Assembly (NCBI GenBank): GCA_031277155.1
Contig: JAITMW010000094.1
Span: 1 to 14,843, forward strand
Length of the DNA: 14,843 nucleotides
Source of the DNA: Clostridiales bacterium
Lineage (GTDB): Bacteria; Bacillota; Clostridia; Lachnospirales; WRAX01
Direction: 5' to 3'
Each line of letters begins with the position of its first letter. Positions within the stretch are counted from its first letter, which is position 1. Below are positions 6,207 to 11,622 of the stretch, one piece after another. The position numbers were made by a program, and so were the translations under genes. The notes under the pieces were generated by a model. The model saw only the letters and a program-made list of their open reading frames with translations, was not told where the DNA came from and searched no databases.

Positions 6207-7463
6207 TCAATCTATTCGCAAAATTTTGGCCCCCAGGCCGCGCAATTTTTCATCAAAGCGAAAATAACCCCTGTCCACATGGTAGACATCGTGGATTTCT
6301 GTGACGCCCTGGGCGGAAAGAGCGGCCAAAATCAAGGCGGCGCCGGCGCGCAGGTCTGTGGCTTTCACTTGGGTGCCTGTCAGCTTTGGCACGCCCTCTA
6401 TTATGGCAGAGCGGCTGTCTATTTTTATGTCAGCACCCATTCGCACAAGCTCCGGCACATGCATAAAGCGGTTTTCAAACACGGTCTCTGTGACGATATT
6501 GGTGCCCGGCGTAGTGGCCAGCATGGAGAGAAATTGCGCCTGCATATCTGTGGGAAAGCCGGGATAGGGCAGGGTTTTTATATCAATGGCACGGCGATGC
6601 CCGCTGCCCGTCGCGCGGATACCCTCGTCGGTTTCTGTAATAGTGATACCCACTTCGCGCAGCTTGGCTATGGTGGGCTTTAGGTGGTCCACCACCACAT
6701 TGGTCAGCTCCACATCCCCATTTGTTATGGCGGCGGCCAGCATGAAGGTGCCCGCCTCTATGCGGTCCGGGATAATGGTGTGTGTGGCGCCCCTCAGGCT
6801 TTCCACGCCGTTGATGCGTATGGTGTCTGTGCCGCTACCGCGGATTTGCGCGCCCATGGACGTGAGGAAATTGGCCAAATCGACAATTTCAGGCTCTACG
6901 GCGCAATTTTGTATGATGGTTTGCCCTCGGGCCAGCACGGCCGCCATCATTATATTTTCTGTGGCGCCGACGGACGGAAAATCCAGATAGATATTCGCGC
7001 CATGAAGGCGGCGCGCCTTGGCATGTACATAGCCATGCTCTTGCGTGATGGTGGCGCCCAAAGCCGCCAGGCCCTTGATATGCAAATCCACGGGGCGGCT
7101 GCCTATGGCACATCCGCCGGGCAAAGACATTTTCACCTCACCCAGGCGCGCCAGCACAGGCCCCGCCGCCAAAAATGACGCGCGCATTTTTGCGCAAAGT
7201 TCATAGCTGGCTTCGGTTTTGCAGATATTTTTAACGGAAACCGCCAATGTCTCGCGATTTATATCCCAATTGGTGGTGCCGCCAAAATCTTCAATCAAAT
7301 TTTGCATCACAAGCACATCTGTCAGCGCCGGCACGTCATGTATTGTACAGGTTTCGTCTGTCAGCATCGTTGCCGCAATAATGGGCAAAACCGAGTTTTT
7401 GCCGCCGGACACCCGCAGCTTGCCGCGCAAGCGGCCGCTTTCTTCTATGATAAATTTTCCCAA
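6207..7463 (-). CDS. murA: UDP-N-acetylglucosamine 1-carboxyvinyltransferase
   Basis: MurA transfers enolpyruvate from PEP to UDP-GlcNAc, the first committed step of peptidoglycan synthesis, in the cytoplasm. The sequence shows GKLRVSGGKNSVLPIIAATM near the N-terminus (Lys of the K-N pair), MRASFLAAGPVLARLG, and the active-site loop PGGCAIGSRPVDLHI with the catalytic Cys at about C118, the fosfomycin target. The distal PDRIEAGTFMLAAAIT and PGFPTDMQAQFLSML are also typical. The start is uncertain. TTG 7463 gives 418 residues, the usual MurA length, aligns with the family N-terminus (x-GKFIIEESGRLRG), and has GAGG and GGTGG upstream. ATG 7484 and TTG 7511 are in frame but lack a ribosome binding site. 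The gene is alone on its strand, divergent from dpaA; two REPIN-like elements follow its stop. Whether this is the MurA or MurZ paralogue cannot be told. Confidence 0.95.
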   Translation of the reverse strand: MGKFIIEESGRLRGKLRVSGGKNSVLPIIAATMLTDETCTIHDVPALTDVLVMQNLIEDFGGTTNWDINRETLAVSVKNICKTEASYELCAKMRASFLAAGPVLARLGEVKMSLPGGCAIGSRPVDLHIKGLAALGATITQEHGYVHAKARRLHGANIYLDFPSVGATENIMMAAVLARGQTIIQNCAVEPEIVDLANFLTSMGAQIRGSGTDTIRINGVESLRGATHTIIPDRIEAGTFMLAAAITNGDVELTNVVVDHLKPTIAKLREVGITITETDEGIRATGSGHRRAIDIKTLPYPGFPTDMQAQFLSMLATTPGTNIVTETVFENRFMHVPELVRMGADIKIDSRSAIIEGVPKLTGTQVKATDLRAGAALILAALSAQGVTEIHDVYHVDRGYFRFDEKLRGLGAKILRID

Positions 7464-7534
7464 GGGAACCACCGCCTCATTCATATGTTTTAAATTATTA
7501 TTGACAGCCAAAAAAGCAAAAATACCTGCGCCTG

Positions 7535-7553
7535 CATATTATAGGTTTATAAT
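7535..7553 (+). promoter_or_regulatory. Candidate dpaA promoter (sigma-K-like -10 CATATTATA, plus TATAAT)
   Basis: CATATTATA (7535-7543) fits the sigma-K -10 consensus CATAnnnTA. A TATAAT (7548-7553) lies just downstream. Neither has a good -35 (no AC at 16-17 nt upstream). Sigma-K control of dpaAB is known in Bacillus subtilis, so the first match is plausible but unproven. Confidence 0.38.
7538..7543 (-). promoter_or_regulatory. Candidate -10 box for murA
   Basis: TATAAT on the minus strand, 75-80 nt before TTG 7463. No convincing -35 lies at 16-18 nt, so the call rests on the -10 box alone. It overlaps the candidate sporulation promoter of the divergent dpaA gene. Confidence 0.4.
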
Positions 7554-7576
7554 CGAAATAGTCTGGAGGCATGACT

Positions 7577-8359
7577 ATGCTGGGCATGATTTTGATTGAC
7601 GACAGACGATATATGCATACAAAAAACTACCTCAAAGCCAGAGGCCATATTTTTTGCGAGGCAGACACCCCGCCGCAAAATCTGGATTTTATGATTTTTC
7701 CCTTTGCCGGAGAAATTGATGAAAGCGCATATGACAATGCCTATTTTGCGGTCATAAAACGTGACGCGGCAATTTTTTCGGGCATAAAAAACGCGTATTT
7801 GGCGCAAAAATGCCTGGAACATGGCCTTTCATATCATATCATGATGGACGACGGCGAAATTGCCAAGAAAAACGCCGTGCCCACCACCGAGGGCGTAATT
7901 GTGTATCTTGTGACCAATAGGGAAAGCACAATCGGGGGCAGCCTTGTGCTGATTATTGGATATGGCATTTGCGGGGGCGATTTGGCGCGCAAATTAAAGG
8001 GCCTGGATGCCGATGTTTATGCCCTTGTGCGCAATCGCGAAAGGGAAGCCCTGGCCGAAAAAGACGGCGTGACGCCAATCTATCTGCATCAGCTCTTTTC
8101 CTATGATTTCGACGTAATTATAAACACCGTGCCCCAGACAGTCCTTACGGATGAGATGTTGCGGCGCCTGGGCAACACCCTGCTTTTGGACATTGCCTCA
8201 AAGCCATATGGCTTTGATATGGCGCTGGCCCAAAGCTTTAACGAAAAGTCCGCCCTGCTGCCGGGCATACCGGGCAAATATGCAGTGAAAACATCGGGCG
8301 AAATTTTGGGGCAGTACATAAACGAAATTTTAAGGGGGAGACAACATGACATTAAATGA
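7577..8359 (+). CDS. dpaA: Dipicolinate synthase subunit A
   Basis: DpaA, with DpaB, makes dipicolinic acid from the lysine-pathway intermediate dihydrodipicolinate in the mother cell during sporulation. The acid is then loaded into the spore core as its calcium chelate. Visible features are a nucleotide-binding strand and loop IIGYGICGGDLARKL (about 126-140), DVIINTVPQTVL, LLLDIASKPYGFD, and the family's C-terminal signature LLPGIPGKYAVKTSGEILGQYI. The protein is 260 residues, somewhat shorter than the roughly 290-300 usual for DpaA, with the deficit in the N-terminal part. ATG 7577 is chosen because GGAGG lies 7 nt before it but only 1 nt before the in-frame ATG 7571. The 3' end overlaps dpaB by 14 nt, so the two are translated together. 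Confidence 0.93.
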   Translation: MLGMILIDDRRYMHTKNYLKARGHIFCEADTPPQNLDFMIFPFAGEIDESAYDNAYFAVIKRDAAIFSGIKNAYLAQKCLEHGLSYHIMMDDGEIAKKNAVPTTEGVIVYLVTNRESTIGGSLVLIIGYGICGGDLARKLKGLDADVYALVRNREREALAEKDGVTPIYLHQLFSYDFDVIINTVPQTVLTDEMLRRLGNTLLLDIASKPYGFDMALAQSFNEKSALLPGIPGKYAVKTSGEILGQYINEILRGRQHDIK

Positions 8360-8924
8360 TAAGAAAATCGGATTTGGCATAACAGCATCCTTTTGCACCC
8401 TGCCCGCAATCCTTGCGCCAATGCAAGAGCTTGTGACGGCCGGGGCCGATGTTTATCCCGTGGTGTCCCATGAAGTGTTTGCAAACAGCTCTCGCTTTCA
8501 TGACGGGGATGAATTTCTGGAAGATTTGCGCGAAATTACAGGCAAAGACGCAATTCATACAATTGCGGGGGCAGAGACACTGGGCCCGCAAAATCCCATG
8601 GACATCATGATTATCGCCCCGGCCACGGGCAACACAATAGGCAAGATGGCCCATGGCATATGGGATACGCCTGTGCTGATGGCGGCAAAGGCCACACTGC
8701 GCAACAATGCGCCGGTGCTAATTGCCATGTCAACCAATGACGCCCTGGGAATTAACGGCGAAAATATCATGAGGCTGTATAACACAAAAAATGTCTATTT
8801 TGTACCATTTGGGCAGGACAACCCTGTGGATAAGCCCACCAGCATGACGGCGGATTTGTCCCGGCTGGCGGCGGCGGCTATGCAGGCCCTCGAAGGCAGG
8901 CAAATTCAGCCGGCCCTTGTGTAA
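8346..8924 (+). CDS. dpaB: Dipicolinate synthase subunit B (flavoprotein)
   Basis: The 192-residue protein has the flavoprotein (HFCD-like) fold of DpaB. It shows the N-terminal nucleotide loop GFGITASFCTLPAI (about 9-22), then MIIAPATGNTIGKMAHGIWD, TPVLMAAKATLRNNAPVLIA, STNDALG, and NVYFVPFGQDNPVDKPTSM, all characteristic of dipicolinate synthase B. It acts with DpaA in the mother cell to form dipicolinate. GGGGGAG sits 6 nt before the ATG, inside the dpaA end. The presence of DpaAB marks the organism as a spore former using the SpoVF route rather than the electron-transfer-flavoprotein route of some clostridia. The following ATPase gene starts 13 nt after the stop and is probably in the same transcript. 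Confidence 0.94.
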   Translation: MTLNDKKIGFGITASFCTLPAILAPMQELVTAGADVYPVVSHEVFANSSRFHDGDEFLEDLREITGKDAIHTIAGAETLGPQNPMDIMIIAPATGNTIGKMAHGIWDTPVLMAAKATLRNNAPVLIAMSTNDALGINGENIMRLYNTKNVYFVPFGQDNPVDKPTSMTADLSRLAAAAMQALEGRQIQPALV

Positions 8925-8937
8925 AGGAAGTGGTATC

Positions 8938-10071
8938 ATGACGCGGCATATGTTTGCGGGGGCCTTGACCCCCGCCGGTTTTGTGGACTTTTTCGACCAC
9001 ATCATGCCTGTGCAAAAGGCGCGGGCGCGGTATTTTCTTAAAGGCGCGTCAGGCGGCGGCAAAGGCACATTTATGCGCCGGGTTGCGGAAGCTCTGGCAA
9101 AGCGCGGTATAGCTGCCATCGAGCTGTTTCATTGCGCAAACGACGCCCCAAGCCTGGATGCCATAGCAGCGCCGCAGATTGGCCTGTGCATCATGGACGC
9201 AACAGCGCCCCACAGCCGCGACCCGCAAATCCCCGCAATCACCGATATAATTATTGACTTTGCACAATTTCTGGACAAAGATAAATTGTCGGGACACAAA
9301 AGGGCAATCCAAAACCTCTTGCACGACAAAAAGGTGATAATGGACAAGGCAATGGGATATTTCGCCGCTGCGGGCAAGGTCTACTCCGCGGATAAAGCCG
9401 CCGCCCATGCCGCCCTGAATTCGGCCGAGCTGGAATATCTGGCCGACACCATCCTGTGTAGGGGCGACCTCTGGTCGCCCGCCCCCAATGCCAAAGCTTT
9501 ACAACATTCTTCCGAGGCTTGTAGGGGCGAGCTTTGCTCGCCCGCGTCCAATCGTAAACTCTTCTTGACAGCCGTCACGCCGGAAGGTCAAGTAAGCCTG
9601 GCCGACGACGCCTTTGACGACTGTTATGTCTACGCCCTGCACACCGAAGAGCAAATCGGCACAAACCGCCTTTTGACGCGCATACAGCAGGCCGTAAGCA
9701 TAGGCGGCATAGCCACAGAAAGCTTCCACAATCCGCTTGCCCCCTCGCAAATAGAATATCTGCACCTGCCAAGCCAAAAGCAGGCCTTTGTCACAACAGG
9801 CGGCATCTTCGGCTATCGCGGCAAGGTCAACGAAAGGATAGACCTGGCGCCCTGCATAAATCCCGCCATGCTCATCCGCATAAAGCTGGACATAGAGCGC
9901 GATACCGAGCTGCTAAACTCCCTGCTGGACCAAACAACAAGCCTGCTGCGCGCCGCCAAGGCCCTTCACACCAAAATAGAAGAAATTTACATCCAAGCCA
10001 TGGACTTTGCCCGGGCAGATGAGGTAACACAAAAATTCATCACAAGTATTGACATTCACCCATATTCATGA
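8938..10071 (+). CDS. Tandem P-loop ATPase-like protein (PRK06851-type) with repeat-derived linker
   Basis: The 377-residue protein has two homologous halves. The first begins RHMFAGALTPAGFVDFFD and carries a P-loop, GASGGGKGT (36-44). The second begins RKLFLTAVTPEGQVSLADD (about 206-224), and at the P-loop position reads HTEEQIGTN, so its nucleotide site is lost. FHCANDAPSLD in half one aligns with FHNPLAPSQIE in half two. The layout matches the uncharacterised clostridial/bacillar family often annotated as PRK06851 or ATPase. The inter-domain linker (about 173-205) contains two translated copies of the genomic palindrome, giving CRGDLWSPA and CRGELCSPA, which is unusual. ATG 8938 follows AAAGGAAG in the dpaB stop region and is preferred over the GTG at 8917 inside dpaB. 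Its place behind dpaAB suggests a sporulation role, which is an inference; the biochemical activity is unknown. Confidence 0.8.
   Translation: MTRHMFAGALTPAGFVDFFDHIMPVQKARARYFLKGASGGGKGTFMRRVAEALAKRGIAAIELFHCANDAPSLDAIAAPQIGLCIMDATAPHSRDPQIPAITDIIIDFAQFLDKDKLSGHKRAIQNLLHDKKVIMDKAMGYFAAAGKVYSADKAAAHAALNSAELEYLADTILCRGDLWSPAPNAKALQHSSEACRGELCSPASNRKLFLTAVTPEGQVSLADDAFDDCYVYALHTEEQIGTNRLLTRIQQAVSIGGIATESFHNPLAPSQIEYLHLPSQKQAFVTTGGIFGYRGKVNERIDLAPCINPAMLIRIKLDIERDTELLNSLLDQTTSLLRAAKALHTKIEEIYIQAMDFARADEVTQKFITSIDIHPYS
9458..9481 (+). repeat. REP-like GTAG palindrome, copy F, inside the ATPase gene
   Basis: GTAG then hairpin GGGCGACC-TCT-GGTCGCCC. The stem differs from other copies but stays fully paired. 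It is translated in frame as part of CRGDLWSPA. Confidence 0.82.
9521..9544 (+). repeat. REP-like GTAG palindrome, copy G, inside the ATPase gene
   Basis: GTAG then hairpin GGGCGAGC-TTT-GCTCGCCC, identical to unit E at 6151-6174. It starts exactly 63 nt (21 codons) after copy F in the same orientation, so both are read in the same frame (CRGELCSPA). Confidence 0.82.
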
Positions 10072-10077
10072 TATAAT
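10049..10077 (+). promoter_or_regulatory. Perfect consensus sigma-A promoter of the small RNA
   Basis: TTGACA (10049-10054), a 17-nt spacer and TATAAT (10072-10077). It begins inside the last codons of the ATPase gene and ends just past its stop. The next plus-strand gene with a ribosome binding site is 285 nt away and has its own promoter, so this one most likely drives a short RNA. Confidence 0.75.
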
Positions 10078-10083
10078 GCAATC

Positions 10084-10223
10084 AAGACAAAAATCAAGAA
10101 AGAGAAAGTGCTGTAACACTTCCTCTTTCTCCGGCTTGACCACGATTAGAGTGTGGAAGGGCTTACTGGTCGAAAATCATGAAAATAACCAGCTTAACCT
10201 TGCTTTGGGGGCTGGTTATTTTC
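10084..10223 (+). ncRNA. Structured small RNA, candidate type I antitoxin-like antisense RNA
   Basis: A transcript starting about 7 nt after the -10 box would be roughly 140 nt. It would contain a 14-bp hairpin (10097-10110 with 10117-10130, one mismatch, 6-nt loop), a second small stem (CCAC 10140-10143 with GTGG 10153-10156, or the alternative GACCA 10138-10142 with TGGTC 10167-10171), and a 3' terminator hairpin at 10181-10223. It has no ribosome binding site and no credible ORF. Its 3' end is complementary to the end of a small minus-strand ORF (10194-10304), the layout of RatA/TxpA-type loci. The block around GTGTGGAAGGGCTTACTGGT also resembles, from memory, sequence downstream of holin-like toxin genes in Firmicutes. 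Function is inferred. Confidence 0.5.
10181..10223. terminator. Bidirectional terminator-type hairpin
   Basis: GAAAATAACCAGC (10181-10193) and GCTGGTTATTTTC (10211-10223) are perfect complements (13 bp) with a 17-nt loop. The A/T-rich lower stem supplies a T-run on both strands, so it can end the plus-strand RNA and the minus-strand ORF transcript. The minus-strand ORF's TAA lies in the loop. Confidence 0.65.
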
Positions 10224-10304
10224 GTTGTCGATGTTTATGAACATAAATGCATACGTATTTACATGCAAAAGACAGTCAATAATGCAAAAATCTTCTCTTG
10301 ACAT
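10194..10304 (-). CDS. Small ORF (36 aa), candidate or decayed toxin
   Basis: The ORF starts at ATG 10304 with AGGA 6 nt upstream and reads MSREDFCIIDCLLHVNTYAF followed by MFINIDNENNQPPKQG. Residues about 6-25 are moderately hydrophobic and a polar tail follows, which is only loosely like a holin-type toxin. A minus-strand TATAAT (10338-10333) precedes it but lacks a -35. The ORF runs into the terminator hairpin and stops in its loop; a proper toxin would stop before it, so this may be a frameshifted remnant. It overlaps the -35 region of the marR promoter. It may not be translated at all. Confidence 0.3.
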   Translation of the reverse strand: MSREDFCIIDCLLHVNTYAFMFINIDNENNQPPKQG

Positions 10305-10326
10305 CGCAATTCCTGCATGATACAAT
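10298..10326 (+). promoter_or_regulatory. Promoter of the marR-arsM unit
   Basis: TTGACA (10298-10303), a 17-nt spacer and TACAAT (10321-10326). The -10 box lies inside the first operator palindrome, so a bound repressor would block RNA polymerase directly. Confidence 0.72.
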
Positions 10327-10349
10327 AATTGTATTATACAATTATTGTA
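10321..10349. promoter_or_regulatory. Double MarR-type operator, 29-nt palindrome
   Basis: Bases 10321-10334 and 10336-10349 are perfect inverted repeats around one central base. Each half holds its own palindrome: ACAATAATTGT (10322-10332) and ACAATTATTGT (10338-10348), with centres 16 bp apart. The element covers the -10 box and ends just before the ribosome binding site of marR. This is the usual form of a self-repressing MarR operator. Confidence 0.7.
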
Positions 10350-10361
10350 GGAGGGCAGCTT

Positions 10362-10811
10362 ATGAACACAACAGAACCGCACAAAAGATTAAGAGAGCTT
10401 ATCCGCCAGCTGGAGCGAAAAACCGGAGCCTTAAGCGATTCCCAAATGGCTTGCTGCAACATCACAATGGCGCAATGCCACGCCTTAATAGAGATTGGCC
10501 GCGCCGGGCACATTTCGCTGATAGAACTTTCGGAGGCCCTGGGCCTTGAAAACAGCACTATCAGCCGCACCGTAAATCATTTGGTAAACGCGGGGGTGGC
10601 CAGCCGCGAAACTGACCCCGCAAACCGCCGATATGTCATAATATCCCTTACAGGCGACGGCCGACGAATGTTTGACGGCATCGAAGCCGGTATGAGCCTG
10701 TATTATGGGCAGATTTTGCGCAAAATCCCAATTGAAAAACAGGAAAAAGTATTAAGCGGCATACAGATTTTACTGGATGCATTTATCGCATTGGAGGAGG
10801 AGAAATCATGA
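10362..10811 (+). CDS. MarR-family transcriptional regulator, Cys-rich, beside arsM
   Basis: The 149-residue protein has the winged-helix layout of MarR repressors. The helix-turn-helix runs roughly GHISLIELSEALGLENSTISRTVNHLVNAG, and the wing is SRETDPANRRYVIISLTGDG. An N-terminal helix and two C-terminal dimerisation helices flank it. Three cysteines cluster before the DNA-binding part in MACCNITMAQCHAL (C31, C32, C39), an arrangement able to bind a soft metalloid. GGAGGG precedes ATG 10362 by 7 nt. The stop overlaps the arsM start (ATGA), so the two are translationally coupled. A double palindrome over its promoter implies self-repression. Inference: it senses arsenite through the cysteines and releases arsM. 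An unrelated ligand or redox sensing is the main alternative. Confidence 0.85.
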   Translation: MNTTEPHKRLRELIRQLERKTGALSDSQMACCNITMAQCHALIEIGRAGHISLIELSEALGLENSTISRTVNHLVNAGVASRETDPANRRYVIISLTGDGRRMFDGIEAGMSLYYGQILRKIPIEKQEKVLSGIQILLDAFIALEEEKS

Positions 10812-11563
10812 AAGATATACGAAAAATGGTGCAACAACGTTACGGAAAAATAGCCGATGAGAGCTGCTGCTTTAATAATCAGGGCATTTCGGACACGGCG
10901 GTGAATTATGCGAACATAGACCTGTCGGCGCTGCCCGAAGAGGCGATACAGGCTTCACTGGGCTGTGCAAACCCTCTTGTTTTCGCCCGGCTTTCAGAGG
11001 GCGAAACCGTGTTGGACTTGGGAAGCGGCGGCGGCATGGATGTTTTGGCGGCCTCGCGCCTTGTGGGCGATACTGGCAAAATATACGGCCTTGATATGAC
11101 GGACGAGATGCTGCAACTCGCCAACAGCAACAAGGCAAAAATGGGTGCCAACAATGCAGAATTTTTGAAAGGCTATATTGAGGACATCCCGTTGCCGGAT
11201 GAAACCATTGATGCCGTGATTTCAAACTGCGTTATAAATCTGTCACAGGACAAGCAAAAGGCATTGTCGGAGGCTTACAGGGTCATCAAGCCGGGCGGCC
11301 GCCTGCGCATTGCCGACATGGTAAGCATAAAGAAAATATCCCCAAAGCTGCGCGAAGACGCGGAAATGTGGTGCGGCTGCCTGGCCGGAACAATCACAAT
11401 TGCAGAATATGAATCCATTTTGCAAAATTGTGGCTTCTCCAATATAAAAATCGAGATTGCACATGTTTACACAAAGGAGACAATCGGCATCCGAACCGAT
11501 TTGGGCGACATAGACGGGGCCTTCGCCGGCGCGCTGATTAGTGCCGATAAGAATGTATTGTAA
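10808..11563 (+). CDS. arsM: Arsenite S-adenosylmethionine methyltransferase
   Basis: ArsM methylates As(III), step by step, with S-adenosylmethionine, giving methylated arsenicals in the cytoplasm. The 251-residue protein shows the SAM-binding loop VLDLGSGGGMDVL (about 68-80), GLDMTDEMLQLA, FLKGYIEDIPLPD, and the family hallmark ISNCVINLSQDKQKAL. RVIKPGGRLRIADMV follows. The cysteines expected to bind arsenic are present: C53 in LGCANP, C141 in SNCVINLS, and C189/C191 in MWCGCLAGTI, with an N-terminal pair C20-C21. GGAGGAG lies before the ATG inside the marR end. No arsR, arsB/acr3, arsC or arsP gene is visible in this window, so the unit is a minimal regulator-plus-methylase pair. Its TAA stop is part of the -35 box of the lepA promoter. 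Confidence 0.92.
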   Translation: MKDIRKMVQQRYGKIADESCCFNNQGISDTAVNYANIDLSALPEEAIQASLGCANPLVFARLSEGETVLDLGSGGGMDVLAASRLVGDTGKIYGLDMTDEMLQLANSNKAKMGANNAEFLKGYIEDIPLPDETIDAVISNCVINLSQDKQKALSEAYRVIKPGGRLRIADMVSIKKISPKLREDAEMWCGCLAGTITIAEYESILQNCGFSNIKIEIAHVYTKETIGIRTDLGDIDGAFAGALISADKNVL

Positions 11564-11586
11564 TTTCCAAAGTTTTTTGATAAAAT
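11558..11586 (+). promoter_or_regulatory. Promoter of lepA, overlapping the arsM stop
   Basis: TTGTAA (11558-11563, including the arsM TAA), a 17-nt spacer, and TAAAAT (11581-11586) preceded by TGA, giving an extended -10. No terminator separates arsM from lepA, so readthrough is also possible. Confidence 0.6.
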
Positions 11587-11622
11587 ATACTGACAATCAG
11601 AAAACAAGGAGAAGAAACGCCA

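Noticed and set aside
7501..7506. TTGACA on the plus strand as a -35 box for dpaA
   Set aside because: No -10 box lies 16-18 nt downstream; the nearest TATAAT is more than 40 nt away.
8917..8937. Upstream GTG start for the ATPase inside dpaB
   Set aside because: ATG 8938 has AAAGGAAG at suitable distance and the family begins close to RHMF.
10049..10240. 63-codon plus-strand open frame from TTG 10049
   Set aside because: It starts on the -35 box of the promoter itself, before any possible transcript start, and lacks a ribosome binding site.
10179..10301. Plus-strand 40-residue ORF with a hydrophobic start (MKITSLTLLWGLVIFVV)
   Set aside because: Its ATG is at the edge of a terminator hairpin, the hydrophobic part is translation of the hairpin, and the nearest GGAAGGG is about 17 nt away.
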